This document shows positions 1 through 8,809 of a stretch of DNA of 64,000 bases, in pieces. The position numbers and the translations under genes are program-made. Every line of letters begins with the position of its first letter. Within the stretch, counting starts at the first letter, position 1. Under the pieces are notes generated by a model. That model searched no databases and was not told the DNA's origin. It saw only the letters and a list, made by a program, of their open reading frames with translations. The DNA comes from Cupriavidus phytohabitans (GTDB lineage: Bacteria > Pseudomonadota > Gammaproteobacteria > Burkholderiales > Burkholderiaceae). The DNA is taken from the NCBI RefSeq assembly GCF_000426345.1, contig NZ_AUFE01000011.1, positions 1 through 64,000 of the forward strand, given 5' to 3'.

Positions 1-2
1 TG

Positions 3-284
3 ACGTTCTACGACTTCCCGGCCGAGCACTGGCAGCACATCCGCACGACGAACGCGATTGAGTCGACCTTCGCGACTGTGCGTCACCGCACGACGCGCAC
101 GCGCAACTGTGTGTCACGAGCGACCTTCCTTGGCCTGGCCTTCAAGCTGATCGAGGAAGCCGAGAAAACCTGGCGCCGCATCAACGGTGCCGAACACATC
201 GAACTGCTCTTGAAGGGCATTCCCTTCAAGGACGGTGCCCCGGCGCAAGACAATCCGCCGGATCAGCAGAAACTCGCCGCCTGA
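3..284 (+). CDS. IS256-family transposase, C-terminal fragment (cut by window start)
   Basis: The reading frame is open from the first complete codon of the window (base 3) to TGA at 282-284, so the gene begins outside the window. The translated piece has the C-terminal signature of IS256/Mutator transposases: TTNAIESTFATVR then RTTRTRNC, followed by the helical tail ending in QKLAA. In this family the Glu of NAIES is the last residue of the DDE triad (established knowledge). The sequence after the stop, CGTACACCAGATTTGAC around 307-323, looks like part of a terminal inverted repeat, which would put the IS end a few bases before the next gene. Whether the whole transposase is intact cannot be judged from here. 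Confidence 0.85.
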   Translation, partial: TFYDFPAEHWQHIRTTNAIESTFATVRHRTTRTRNCVSRATFLGLAFKLIEEAEKTWRRINGAEHIELLLKGIPFKDGAPAQDNPPDQQKLAA

Positions 285-343
285 GAACCGGCCACGATCA
301 ACCTTCGTACACCAGATTTGACTTTATCTCGTCGGCGCCTGAC

Positions 344-2047
344 GTGGGCGCCTCGCCAAAATCCGCCGAGATTCAAGCCGCAGCACTGTGGGCTTACTTC
401 AACACCAGGCTGCCACGCTTCTCCCCACAGGCCGCCGTCGATATTGTCGCTCGGTTGCCTCCAAAACTCGGCGACAACCCCAAAATACTAGCCAAGCGCC
501 TGCGAGAGGCAATGGCCGCACACGGCGTTAGGATCAAGCACGCCGCCGCACTCGAAGCCGCATCGCGGCTTTGCGGTTACGACAACTGGCACACTGCCAA
601 TCGCACTCTTAACGCTCCTCGGCTTAAACTCATGCCAATTTCTGTTACGGGGAGCATGGCGGACATGTTCACGACGCCGGAGAAGCAGTTCGAGAGTTGG
701 CACGACCTCATTGAGCCTATGTGTCGATACTGCGACGCCAGATTGCAAGCCATATCGACGAAGATCCTGCAAGTGCATTTCGCTTTAACGTACGCCATGA
801 TCGGGACTCCGGCGCGCCGGGAGGGCGAGCACGGCGGTGTGATCCAGCTGGAGCCGCTCCTCGGTATCAGCCCGATAGCCGGGGAAGATGACTGGCTAGA
901 TGGAGCCGCATCGGCTTTTGAAGCCCTCCGGAGACATTTGGAAGAACAAGGCGTAGCGGTGCTGGACGGCATTTCCGCTTTGCAATTGCTGCACAAGTAC
1001 GACGACCGTGAATCGCTCAGCTATGGGTTCCCCGGCGTTCGCGTTGCTGATGTCTGCAACTCGGAGCTGGTGCTTATGCGGGAGGACAACGACCTCGCCC
1101 CCAACTCCGGATATGAGATTGCCCGAGGCGATGAAATGACCTGCTGGGCACAGCTCGAACTGGCGATGAAGGATCACTCAAACAAGGAAGTGAGGCTGGA
1201 TGGCGACGCTTGGCGTATTGGGAATGGCCGGTATGTGTGGGACCTGGTCACGCTTCATCCAGGCGACTATTACCCTAGGTTGACCAACAGGCGGCTCAAC
1301 AAGGAGGATTCTGGGCGGCTGTTTCGCCGTTACCAGCTGGCGAATCGCACTCTGTCTGGCCAAGTGAAGTATCACGAGGTCAACAAGACGTTGGCTTACC
1401 TCACCAGCCCTATGGAGACATACCGAGTGGACCTGCACAGGGTGCTCCTAGCGTTGGCGAAGGTTGGACACACCTGGGAATCGATCTGCAACCTGCTCGA
1501 GGCAGAGCAGGAGCTAGTTCCAGAGCTTCCGATGGGCATCGTCATTTCACTCGTGGAACAACTCAAAATGAAAAATCCAAACGACATCTTCGCGCGCCCC
1601 AGTCGTGCCGAGATGGTTCGGATTGATGATGACACCATTCTCCGCGCGTTGCTCCCGCGCGTGGACACAATTCGCTTCCAATTGGGTGCCTTCGTGCCTG
1701 AGCATGCCAAACCGACAATTAGGGAGGCCGTCGAGGACTTGGCCGACTCGCTTCGTGTTCGCAACTTGACTGCGAGCGGCACTCTATTTAGTCATATCAG
1801 CTCCGACGACCAACTACCGCAACTTGTCTATGGGCAAGACGGAGAAGAGCTCCGCCTCAAACTGGAAGAGCTGGGGCTCATCCTCTACGCGAGCGTATTG
1901 CCGCATCTCTTTCCAATGGAAGGAATGAGCGAGAGGCTGCCAGCGATGGAGAATGTTGCGCCATATGCATTTGGCAACTCCCTGTACCTGCTCATTGAGG
2001 CGCTCGACGATGGAAAGGCCGGCAGCGCGGACCGGTCCCCCCTTTGA
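344..2047 (+). CDS. Uncharacterised 567-aa protein heading an unrecognised operon
   Basis: Not recognised as a named family over its full length. Residues about 45-85 (AKRLREAMAAHGVRIKHAAA, then GYDNWHTAN) resemble a short helical module found at the end of many plasmid-borne glyoxalase-superfamily proteins, with its ALExxA...GYxxW pattern; this is recalled, not searched. The remainder is mixed alpha/beta, acidic, with no signal peptide, membrane span or obvious catalytic motif. The only upstream start in frame is GTG at 344, without a visible Shine-Dalgarno sequence and only about 20-30 bases from the likely IS256 end, so the true N-terminus or promoter may have been removed by the IS. It is followed by a 245-base gap with several hairpins and then by the 56-aa/helicase/734-aa genes on the same strand. 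Its first 35 residues resemble those of the downstream 56-aa protein (QAAALWAYFNTRLPR versus QAAAWAYNQHQFPR). Confidence 0.6.
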   Translation: MGASPKSAEIQAAALWAYFNTRLPRFSPQAAVDIVARLPPKLGDNPKILAKRLREAMAAHGVRIKHAAALEAASRLCGYDNWHTANRTLNAPRLKLMPISVTGSMADMFTTPEKQFESWHDLIEPMCRYCDARLQAISTKILQVHFALTYAMIGTPARREGEHGGVIQLEPLLGISPIAGEDDWLDGAASAFEALRRHLEEQGVAVLDGISALQLLHKYDDRESLSYGFPGVRVADVCNSELVLMREDNDLAPNSGYEIARGDEMTCWAQLELAMKDHSNKEVRLDGDAWRIGNGRYVWDLVTLHPGDYYPRLTNRRLNKEDSGRLFRRYQLANRTLSGQVKYHEVNKTLAYLTSPMETYRVDLHRVLLALAKVGHTWESICNLLEAEQELVPELPMGIVISLVEQLKMKNPNDIFARPSRAEMVRIDDDTILRALLPRVDTIRFQLGAFVPEHAKPTIREAVEDLADSLRVRNLTASGTLFSHISSDDQLPQLVYGQDGEELRLKLEELGLILYASVLPHLFPMEGMSERLPAMENVAPYAFGNSLYLLIEALDDGKAGSADRSPL

Positions 2048-2292
2048 TCAAATGAACTCCCACCCCACTTAAGTGGGTGGATTGACAGGGATGTAGCTGG
2101 CTTCGTAATATGGCAGCGCGGTTCGTAGCCGAACCGTAGGCAAGTTGGCGCCTGTCAGTGCACGCTAGCTCGGAGCCGATCCGAGGACCGGCAAAGCCAG
2201 TTGGTAATTACTAGAGATCCCGGCTAGGTGAACTCCTGGAAAGCCGGACAACGCGTGCCGTCCGTAAGTGCTTTCCGCTATGGAGCTCACTT
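2048..2292 (+). other. Non-coding gap with several stem-loops; candidate structured RNA or leader
   Basis: No credible reading frame was found in these 245 bases. Successive inverted repeats are visible: 2060-2070 with 2071-2080 (CCACcCCACTT / AAGTGGGTGG, nearly perfect), CGGTTCG/CGAACCG at 2119-2125 and 2130-2136, CTCGGA/TCCGAG at 2169-2174 and 2180-2185, ACCGGC pairing with GCC..GGT at 2187-2205, and CCGGCT/AGCCGG at 2220-2225 and 2242-2247 with an inner AGG/CCT pair. The first, directly after the 567-aa gene, could simply terminate transcription, although no clear T-run follows. The last can form an alternative pairing GGAC/GTCC with bases to 2263. A leader or small RNA linked to the downstream helicase genes is an inference; chance hairpins cannot be excluded without a folding calculation. 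Confidence 0.35.
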
Positions 2293-2463
2293 ATGACAGT
2301 CCCAGTCTCTGGCGCTGCGATCTCTCCCTACGTGCCCGCATTTGGTCAGGCTGCCGCATGGGCCTACAACCAGCATCAATTCCCTCGATCAACCACCGGC
2401 AACGCATCAGTCGCCGTCGCGGTATCCCTCCCTGACATCAATTTCGAGGGGCAAGCGCGATGA
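2293..2463 (+). CDS. 56-aa microprotein coupled to the helicase gene
   Basis: ATG at 2293 is preceded by GGAG at 2282-2285 at usable spacing. The stop TGA (2461-2463) overlaps the helicase ATG (2460-2462) in an ATGA junction, the classic sign of translational coupling. The product is Ala/Val-rich and has no zinc or membrane motif. Its middle part QAAAWAYNQHQFPR followed by a V..A..LP pattern matches the N-terminus of the 567-aa protein upstream, suggesting a shared small domain or a partial duplication. Function unknown; a regulatory or adaptor subunit is possible. It may alternatively be just a coupling leader peptide. Confidence 0.55.
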   Translation: MTVPVSGAAISPYVPAFGQAAAWAYNQHQFPRSTTGNASVAVAVSLPDINFEGQAR

Positions 2464-5400
2464 GCACCGCTCGCAAACCTCGCACTGCCAGCGACATCTT
2501 TAAGAAGGGCTTCCTAGAACCATATCTTCGCGCCGGAGATAAGCCGTTCATCAAGCTTCTGAACTGGTACACCGGATTTGGCAAGACCTACACCGCTGCA
2601 GTCTTCGCCATTGACCTTTTTATCAACTGCGACGTTATTCCGGTCTTCATCGCCCCCCTGCAATCCATCGTCTCCGGTTTTGCAAACGATGTTCGATGGC
2701 ATAACGATAGCCGAGAGTATGCCGACCAGATCGAGCAAGCAATCAAGGCTCGTGGCGCCACAGTCCCGGTGCACCGGCTCTATTCGGTGGACTACCATCT
2801 CAATGACCGTACGTTCTTCTCTGCTGCGTTTGCCCTAGTCGACTGGCTTAGCGCCAACCCGCGCGTATCCGCGCAAATGGAGCGGTCTGATAAGCAGGCC
2901 GACACGCGCAAGGGCTACGCCGCGCGGGTGGCGGAACTCCGCAGCAAGTGCGGCATGTGCCACGCCTCTCAATTCCTCTCAATGTCGCCCGCGGACGATA
3001 CCTACGAGGACACGAAAGCTGCGTATCTCAAAGCGGCGCGTCGAGCTCGATCGATTGCCGACAGCTTTACAAGACGTCTTATCGTTTTGGACGTCAGTAC
3101 TCGGCATGCGGAGGACCCTATGGAGCGGTATATGGCCGTGCCTCAGGTAGCCGAGATGGTTCGGCGTCTATATTCCTTGCAGTCCTTCCTAGACAATCCT
3201 GGCATCATCGTCAGCACAGCCTCCAAGGCACAGGTCGCCCAAGAGGTGTACGGATTTGACGAAGCAAAGGGGAAGTATGGCTGGTGGAAGTTCGAGAATC
3301 TGCCGTTGTTCCTAGAAGAACTTAACCGTGACGAGAGCATCCTGGGCCGGATAGTGTCTCGCCGGCCCGACTCGGCCCGGGTGGTGACCTTCGTCGACGA
3401 GGAAGAGGATTCCTACTGGTATCTCTTTGACCAACGCAAGTCCACCGTCAACTCCGAAGGCCGCAACGACCTCAACATTGTTATCACTGAATTCTTCACC
3501 TACTTCGACCTGAAGTGGCCCCTGGCTTTCGAGGGCCACGGCGGCCCCGAGAGACTGGGGCTTGCAGGAAAAGTATACGATCACCTGGAACACTTCGCGC
3601 AGGTGGCGGAGGCCGTCAACCGAGAGTTTGAGGCCGAGAAGCTGAAAATGCGCGCGAAGTACATTCCCGAAGGCCGTCGCGTCGAGATCTTCCGAAATGA
3701 GTTGCTCGCGAAATTCCCGGGGACGGCTGACCGCCTCGACGACGACGAACTTCTGGAAGTACTCCAGCAATTGCACGACAAGAACGACGTGCAAAGCCAG
3801 TTCACGCGGTTCAGGCAAAAAGCGAGGGTGCTGGCGCAGCTCCGAGAGTACGTCCGGAAGATTCGCGGGTCCGGCCGTTCGGAGTACACGGCGTTCCGGG
3901 AACTTCGCGACCTGGTGTTCGACAAGAAGTTTTTCACCATGAGTCGATCCACCTACGGGGAAGTGCTGGACCAGCCCGGCCAGACGTTCTTTAATGAGTC
4001 CGCCAGTGTGATGGACACCGAGTTCCTCCAACAGGTCGAACTCAAGCGCGACACAGGCCACCAGACGGTCCGGCTGCACTACCACGAGGGCGAAATCCCG
4101 GAAGACGCCTACACCTTGCTGAATTATCTGGAGCTGGTGCTATTCGTCGCACGCGTCCTTGCCGTACGAGATGGCGAGGACGCCGTGGAGTTCGCGAAGG
4201 CCGACATCGAACGGTATCCGAATCTCTATAAATTTCGCAACGACGTGCGCCGGCTGTTCAAGGACCCTGTGACAACGGAAGGGCTAGCCCAGGAAACGAG
4301 CAGCGATGAACTCCTGACCGAAGCATTCTTCTTTAACTATACGAAGAGCGTCGTCACCTTGGAAGAAAGCTGGCGCCAAGCCGAGGAATACAACCTCCCT
4401 GCAGACGTTAGCTTGACCCTGACTATCACGACACTGCGGGCGACGCCAGAAGAGGACGTCGTGCATGCCCTCGGCCGCACGAACGGCATTTACCTCATGA
4501 GCGCAACGGGAGGCCTGTCGACCGCCTCCACCGGTGCTTTCAACACGCATCAATTGCGCCGTGCACTCGAGACTAAGAACGGCGTCTTCGGCGAGATGGC
4601 CGAGGAGGAGCTCGATATTGTGTCTGAAGCTGCTCGACAGCTTCTCGAGAAACGCGAGCGGCACGTCACCATCCTTAATGACAACGATCCTGCGGCTCGC
4701 TTCGGCGTCTCGCCGGGCTACAACGGGCTATTAGCGCAGTTTAAGGAAGCAATCCCAAAGAAGGATGAATCGGGATACACACTTCTCAACCGCCACAAGC
4801 ACAACGAAATTGAGGGCCTTGTCGCCAGTCTCGACCGCCTGCTATCGAGTAATATGCGCTCCGGCCTGGTCCTCTGCCAAACGGTTACGCGCATTCAAAA
4901 ATGCTTGATCCGTTTGGCCAATACCGAGGATGGTTGGGTCAAGCAGAAAGACCCGACCGGCAACCACTTCGTCATCAAGGCGCGGATGCTACCGGCATAC
5001 CGCAAGAGCGGCAGCAGCGAAGATGTAACGCTTATCTTGTACAACGGACCACGATTCCGCAAACGTGATGCGTCCAAGACGGGTGCTGCGCAAGAAGCGG
5101 ATGACGCTGGCCAATTTAACCAGGAGCTGATCGATGCTCTGGATATCTCCAGCAAGAAGGTACTCCTTTGGACCGCTTACGCCTCGGCGTCCCGTGGCAT
5201 CAACTTTGTTACCACGCGCAATGGTGTCGAGCAGGACTTCGAGCTGTTTTGCCTGCTCAACGACCCATACTACACCCGACACACGCGCCCGGGCAGCCGC
5301 GGTTTTTCGATGGAGATGTTCCAAAGTTTCGCCCAAGTAATCCGCGACGAGAATGACGAGTGGGCGATGATGTCTCGCGGGGACCTGTTGTATCAGTATT

Positions 5401-6590
5401 CGCGCAATCGTTGGAAGCGGCTGCGCAAGGAACATGTTATCGACATAACACGCACTGTTTTTCAGGCGCTGGGTCGCGGCGAACGCAGGCCGCACGAGGC
5501 GATGCCTCGACAGCTCGTCTTCTTGAGCTCTGAGGCTGCTCGGATGGTCCACCTCGGCTTGCGTCACGCCGACGAATTGCGCCGGCGGGCTTCCCCAGCT
5601 CAACGCTCAGTCCTGGCAGCGCTGGAGTGCTATAACATGGAGTCCGCAGTCTTCTCGACTTCAGAGGAGCGCAAGGCCAACTCGGTAAATAGCCTTAAGC
5701 TCGCCATTGCATTCCGGAACTTCACCAGCGAAACGCCAAAGCGATTCCGCTCGGATTCGGACGCGCGAGCCACCTGGACGACCCTCTTCGACACGCTGAT
5801 GTTCAAGGATCCGGTCAAGTACCTGGCCAAACTTGAAGCGGCTGGAGTGCCGCCCGAATTCCGCAATGGGTGCTATCTGGAAGTACCGGTGACTGCCGAG
5901 CCGTACACCAAGGAAGTTGCTATCGCAGGCATGACGGAAATGGTCATCACCGATGCCGTCGACGGGACAGACACCTATGATTGGATTGGCACCCTTGCAC
6001 CGGACGGCCTGTTAGCTCATTTGTCACCGAACACACGGTCGCTTTTGCGAGCCTGGGGTGGATTCGAGGTAAACACGCCTAACGGCAAGCGCAAGCTGCT
6101 TCCACAGCCTTGGTTCGTTACCGAAGTCATGAAGGGCTATATTGCTGAGCTTGAGTTCGAAGCATATGTAGGCGACCAGTTCGGCCTCTCCACTGAGCAA
6201 CTAGCGCTGGGGGATGGGCAGCTACAGTACCTGGCGCTAGCATCTCATCCCCTCTATAGCGAGTTGTACCAGCTATACGACTACTTCCTTGAGGTAGGTG
6301 ACGACACAATAGTAGCCGTCGACATGAAGAACTGGGCTCGCAGTACTGACCGACTGAAGAAGGTGGAGTTGCAGCAGGAGGCTGTGGACAAACACGAGCG
6401 GTTGCGCGTGCTGCTGCCAGACAAAACGGTGCATGCGATCTACATCAACCTCTATGGTGCGCACAAGCATACGGTGGAGCATCCATCCCGAGGAAGTATC
6501 CGTTTCATGTCGCTCTTCGTGCCAAACACCAGTGGCATTGAGACGTGGATCGCCAATCAGAACCTCGCCAGCGTACTTCTCGGACAATAG
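2460..6590 (+). CDS. Large SF2 helicase with C-terminal PD-(D/E)XK-like nuclease domain
   Basis: A 1376-aa protein. Helicase motifs in order: Walker A TGFGKT at about residues 38-43, motif Ia PVFIAPLQS, a DExx box VDEEED near residue 313, motif III LMSATGG near 680, motif V ASRGINF near 910 and an arginine-finger motif QALGRGERR near 1002-1010. The spacing between motifs I and II (about 270 residues) and between II and III (about 365) is unusually large, so extra domains are inserted. Near the C-terminus, Glu in ELEFEAYVGD (about 1230), Asp in YDYFLEV (1274) and VDMKNW (D1288, K1290) form a plausible PD-(D/E)XK active site, implying ATP-driven translocation on nucleic acid coupled to cleavage. 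It starts inside the stop of the 56-aa gene and ends 14 bases before the next gene. Such helicase-nuclease fusions in islands are commonly antiphage effectors; that role is inferred. Confidence 0.8.
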   Translation: MSTARKPRTASDIFKKGFLEPYLRAGDKPFIKLLNWYTGFGKTYTAAVFAIDLFINCDVIPVFIAPLQSIVSGFANDVRWHNDSREYADQIEQAIKARGATVPVHRLYSVDYHLNDRTFFSAAFALVDWLSANPRVSAQMERSDKQADTRKGYAARVAELRSKCGMCHASQFLSMSPADDTYEDTKAAYLKAARRARSIADSFTRRLIVLDVSTRHAEDPMERYMAVPQVAEMVRRLYSLQSFLDNPGIIVSTASKAQVAQEVYGFDEAKGKYGWWKFENLPLFLEELNRDESILGRIVSRRPDSARVVTFVDEEEDSYWYLFDQRKSTVNSEGRNDLNIVITEFFTYFDLKWPLAFEGHGGPERLGLAGKVYDHLEHFAQVAEAVNREFEAEKLKMRAKYIPEGRRVEIFRNELLAKFPGTADRLDDDELLEVLQQLHDKNDVQSQFTRFRQKARVLAQLREYVRKIRGSGRSEYTAFRELRDLVFDKKFFTMSRSTYGEVLDQPGQTFFNESASVMDTEFLQQVELKRDTGHQTVRLHYHEGEIPEDAYTLLNYLELVLFVARVLAVRDGEDAVEFAKADIERYPNLYKFRNDVRRLFKDPVTTEGLAQETSSDELLTEAFFFNYTKSVVTLEESWRQAEEYNLPADVSLTLTITTLRATPEEDVVHALGRTNGIYLMSATGGLSTASTGAFNTHQLRRALETKNGVFGEMAEEELDIVSEAARQLLEKRERHVTILNDNDPAARFGVSPGYNGLLAQFKEAIPKKDESGYTLLNRHKHNEIEGLVASLDRLLSSNMRSGLVLCQTVTRIQKCLIRLANTEDGWVKQKDPTGNHFVIKARMLPAYRKSGSSEDVTLILYNGPRFRKRDASKTGAAQEADDAGQFNQELIDALDISSKKVLLWTAYASASRGINFVTTRNGVEQDFELFCLLNDPYYTRHTRPGSRGFSMEMFQSFAQVIRDENDEWAMMSRGDLLYQYSRNRWKRLRKEHVIDITRTVFQALGRGERRPHEAMPRQLVFLSSEAARMVHLGLRHADELRRRASPAQRSVLAALECYNMESAVFSTSEERKANSVNSLKLAIAFRNFTSETPKRFRSDSDARATWTTLFDTLMFKDPVKYLAKLEAAGVPPEFRNGCYLEVPVTAEPYTKEVAIAGMTEMVITDAVDGTDTYDWIGTLAPDGLLAHLSPNTRSLLRAWGGFEVNTPNGKRKLLPQPWFVTEVMKGYIAELEFEAYVGDQFGLSTEQLALGDGQLQYLALASHPLYSELYQLYDYFLEVGDDTIVAVDMKNWARSTDRLKKVELQQEAVDKHERLRVLLPDKTVHAIYINLYGAHKHTVEHPSRGSIRFMSLFVPNTSGIETWIANQNLASVLLGQ

Positions 6591-6604
6591 GGTCGGATTC
6601 ACAG

Positions 6605-8809
6605 ATGCCTATACGACAACTTGACGATAGGGCCGCTGTTGCGCGGCTCAATTCCATCCGTTTTCAAGTCCCAGTGATGGAAGCAGCTCGGCGATTAGCT
6701 AGCTGGCAAGCAAAGGCTGGAGGGCTCTTGGTCCCAATACCTGTGCCTTTACCTCGCACACCGGTATCGGATGGTGAGGCCGAGGGAGGCGGTACAACGT
6801 ACTTCAAGGATCGTGCGAAACAAGTCCGAATGCTGATTGCCGCAGCACTAGGGTTGGACAGTAGAGCCGCTAGCAAACTCACATTCACCATGAGCTCCAA
6901 GGACGCATGGTACCTTGGGCCTCGGCCAAACCTGGACCACGCAGCAATGTTGGCGGCAGTCTCAGCAGCGCCTGCCAAGTTCATCGAACTGATGCTACAC
7001 CGGGAGCTCATTGAAGCCGCTGCCTTCGACCCTGAGCACATATTCGTAACCGGTGGCTTCGGGCCAAACGTCTACCTCGGCAGCGCCAGCCAGGTCGTCA
7101 AAAAGCGCCTGCAACTTGCTCAGGCCAGTTTCAGCATCAAGCCCAAACACGATCTCCTACTGTGCGACGTAACGTCGAAGGTCTTTGCTCGCAAAACCAA
7201 GACTGGCTCCGCTTCACCTCCTGCCGCCACGCTCGCGCTCGACGCTGGGCACGGGTTCATGCTCGGAGTGACACGTCTGGTTCCGGACGACTTCTTTGAG
7301 GTAGATGCTCGGCGCTATCCAATGGTTGGGGTTAGCCTAGACACAGTGAAGCTTCGCCAGAGCCGTCTCTACTATTTGAACGTTGTGACAGAGTTTGCGC
7401 TGGGGCTTTTTGAGAAAGCCGGCGTGCCCGTGGCGCGGGATACGTTTATCGCAACCCACTGCGTCGAGGATGGCTACATTCCGCTGGAACCACTAGCAAA
7501 CTTGCAGCGTCCGCTGGCCATCGTAAACGCCAGTGGCGAGCCGATGGACGATGAAGCACTTAAGCCGCTAGCTCGGTTCCCCGATTTCTTTCCGGATGGC
7601 TACCATGCCGCTGGCAATAAGAAGGTGCACTTTGAGGCTCCGATAGTGCATACCACCAATCAATGGCAGGGAGATCCGGATGAGCGCCTGAATTACCTGT
7701 TCCTCAACGGCGAAGGGGACGAAGAGTACGGAAGCGTCCGGGTCTCAAAGGCTGGCAAAGCCGCGCCAGACTGGAGCCACACCACCGTAAGTTCGGCGTA
7801 TGCAGCCCTCTCTCTGGGAGATACGATGGCGGACCCCTACACACAATGCAAGTTCCGACACTTAATGGAGTGCGACACTGTCAAAGTATGCATGCAGGGC
7901 ATGGACGTCTCGCCCGCCGCAATGGCATCGATGCTCCCTGGCAAAGGCAACGCTGAGGATCGTCAGCTACAGGAAGCGTTGAAGCGCTGCCTTGTAGAGC
8001 TTTCACTCAAGGAAAGCCTTCTGGGACACAAGCCAGTACCTACGCCGACCATGCCACCGGGGCTTCTGCCAGCATCCCTAACGCTTCTTGCGACCCGCCA
8101 GATTCGCATGCCAGGCCGACGGCCTCGCAAGCAGCTCATTTCGGCAGTGGATGTCACCCTTGATACCCGAGGATTTTCAGTGGAAAGGGTACGCCGCTCG
8201 CCTTGGTCGTCCGATGCGATGGCTGCCATCGACTTCGTGGCCGAGTTCCCTTTCCTACAGGCGGAGGGCAAAGATTGGATTCGCGATGGCCAGCTATGGA
8301 TCCTGGACCACAAGAGCCGGGAGCGACTTACGGTTTGGGCCGGCAACTTCGTTCCTCGAATCATCTTGAACGACAGATACGCTAGCATTGAGGCAGCTCT
8401 TGCAGCGCAGGATGCCTTCCTTTCTTCACAACGTGCGGGAGGGGGCGGACGCTATTATTCGAAGGGCCGCGATTTCAACCTGTTGCCATACTACATGTCC
8501 ATGCACCGCGTTGGCGAGCATGTTCGTGGGGAGCGAACAGGCACGCGCATCCCCGTTCAGGACTGTGGCTCGTTCTTGCGTGTCTTTGTCCCGCCGGAAG
8601 GGGGAGTCAATGGCTCTGGCGACGCTCTGTCGGGAATGCGGGACATTATGGTCTACCGTGGAGACGACACTCTGGTCGACGGCGGACTGCTCGAGACGCA
8701 ACTGGCCCAAATCTATCTCCACACGATGACAAATGGAGTTCTAGTGGGTGGCGACAACTCCAAGATGAGCATCTTGGAAAAGCTTGCGCGGCTCGCGCTG
8801 GAGAACTGA
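6605..8809 (+). CDS. Uncharacterised 734-aa partner of the helicase-nuclease
   Basis: Not recognised. The ATG at 6605, 14 bases after the helicase stop, is preferred over an upstream in-frame start at 6545 because the latter lies inside the helicase gene and encodes a poor Arg/Gln-rich leader. The protein is soluble, with an N-terminal basic/helical segment, a central alpha/beta region (HIFVTGGFGPNVYLGSAS, LALDAGHGFMLG, MVGVSLDTVKL, ERLNYLFLNGEGDEEYGSV) and a C-terminal region beginning at RRPRKQLISAVDV. The scattered acidic residues at strand ends recall RNase H-like folds such as prokaryotic Argonaute relatives, which often pair with helicase/nuclease genes, but I cannot match a family and do not claim it. 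Tight spacing argues that it works with the helicase, perhaps as the recognition subunit. A small palindrome CTGACAC-A-GTGTCAG (8806-8820) spans its stop. Confidence 0.7.
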   Translation: MPIRQLDDRAAVARLNSIRFQVPVMEAARRLASWQAKAGGLLVPIPVPLPRTPVSDGEAEGGGTTYFKDRAKQVRMLIAAALGLDSRAASKLTFTMSSKDAWYLGPRPNLDHAAMLAAVSAAPAKFIELMLHRELIEAAAFDPEHIFVTGGFGPNVYLGSASQVVKKRLQLAQASFSIKPKHDLLLCDVTSKVFARKTKTGSASPPAATLALDAGHGFMLGVTRLVPDDFFEVDARRYPMVGVSLDTVKLRQSRLYYLNVVTEFALGLFEKAGVPVARDTFIATHCVEDGYIPLEPLANLQRPLAIVNASGEPMDDEALKPLARFPDFFPDGYHAAGNKKVHFEAPIVHTTNQWQGDPDERLNYLFLNGEGDEEYGSVRVSKAGKAAPDWSHTTVSSAYAALSLGDTMADPYTQCKFRHLMECDTVKVCMQGMDVSPAAMASMLPGKGNAEDRQLQEALKRCLVELSLKESLLGHKPVPTPTMPPGLLPASLTLLATRQIRMPGRRPRKQLISAVDVTLDTRGFSVERVRRSPWSSDAMAAIDFVAEFPFLQAEGKDWIRDGQLWILDHKSRERLTVWAGNFVPRIILNDRYASIEAALAAQDAFLSSQRAGGGGRYYSKGRDFNLLPYYMSMHRVGEHVRGERTGTRIPVQDCGSFLRVFVPPEGGVNGSGDALSGMRDIMVYRGDDTLVDGGLLETQLAQIYLHTMTNGVLVGGDNSKMSILEKLARLALEN

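Noticed and set aside
2100..2170. tRNA-like GGTTCG sequence
   Set aside because: It belongs to a 7-bp hairpin; no acceptor or anticodon arms could be drawn.
6545..6604. Upstream start for the 734-aa gene
   Set aside because: It would overlap the helicase end by 46 bases and adds a low-complexity leader; ATG 6605 fits the operon spacing.
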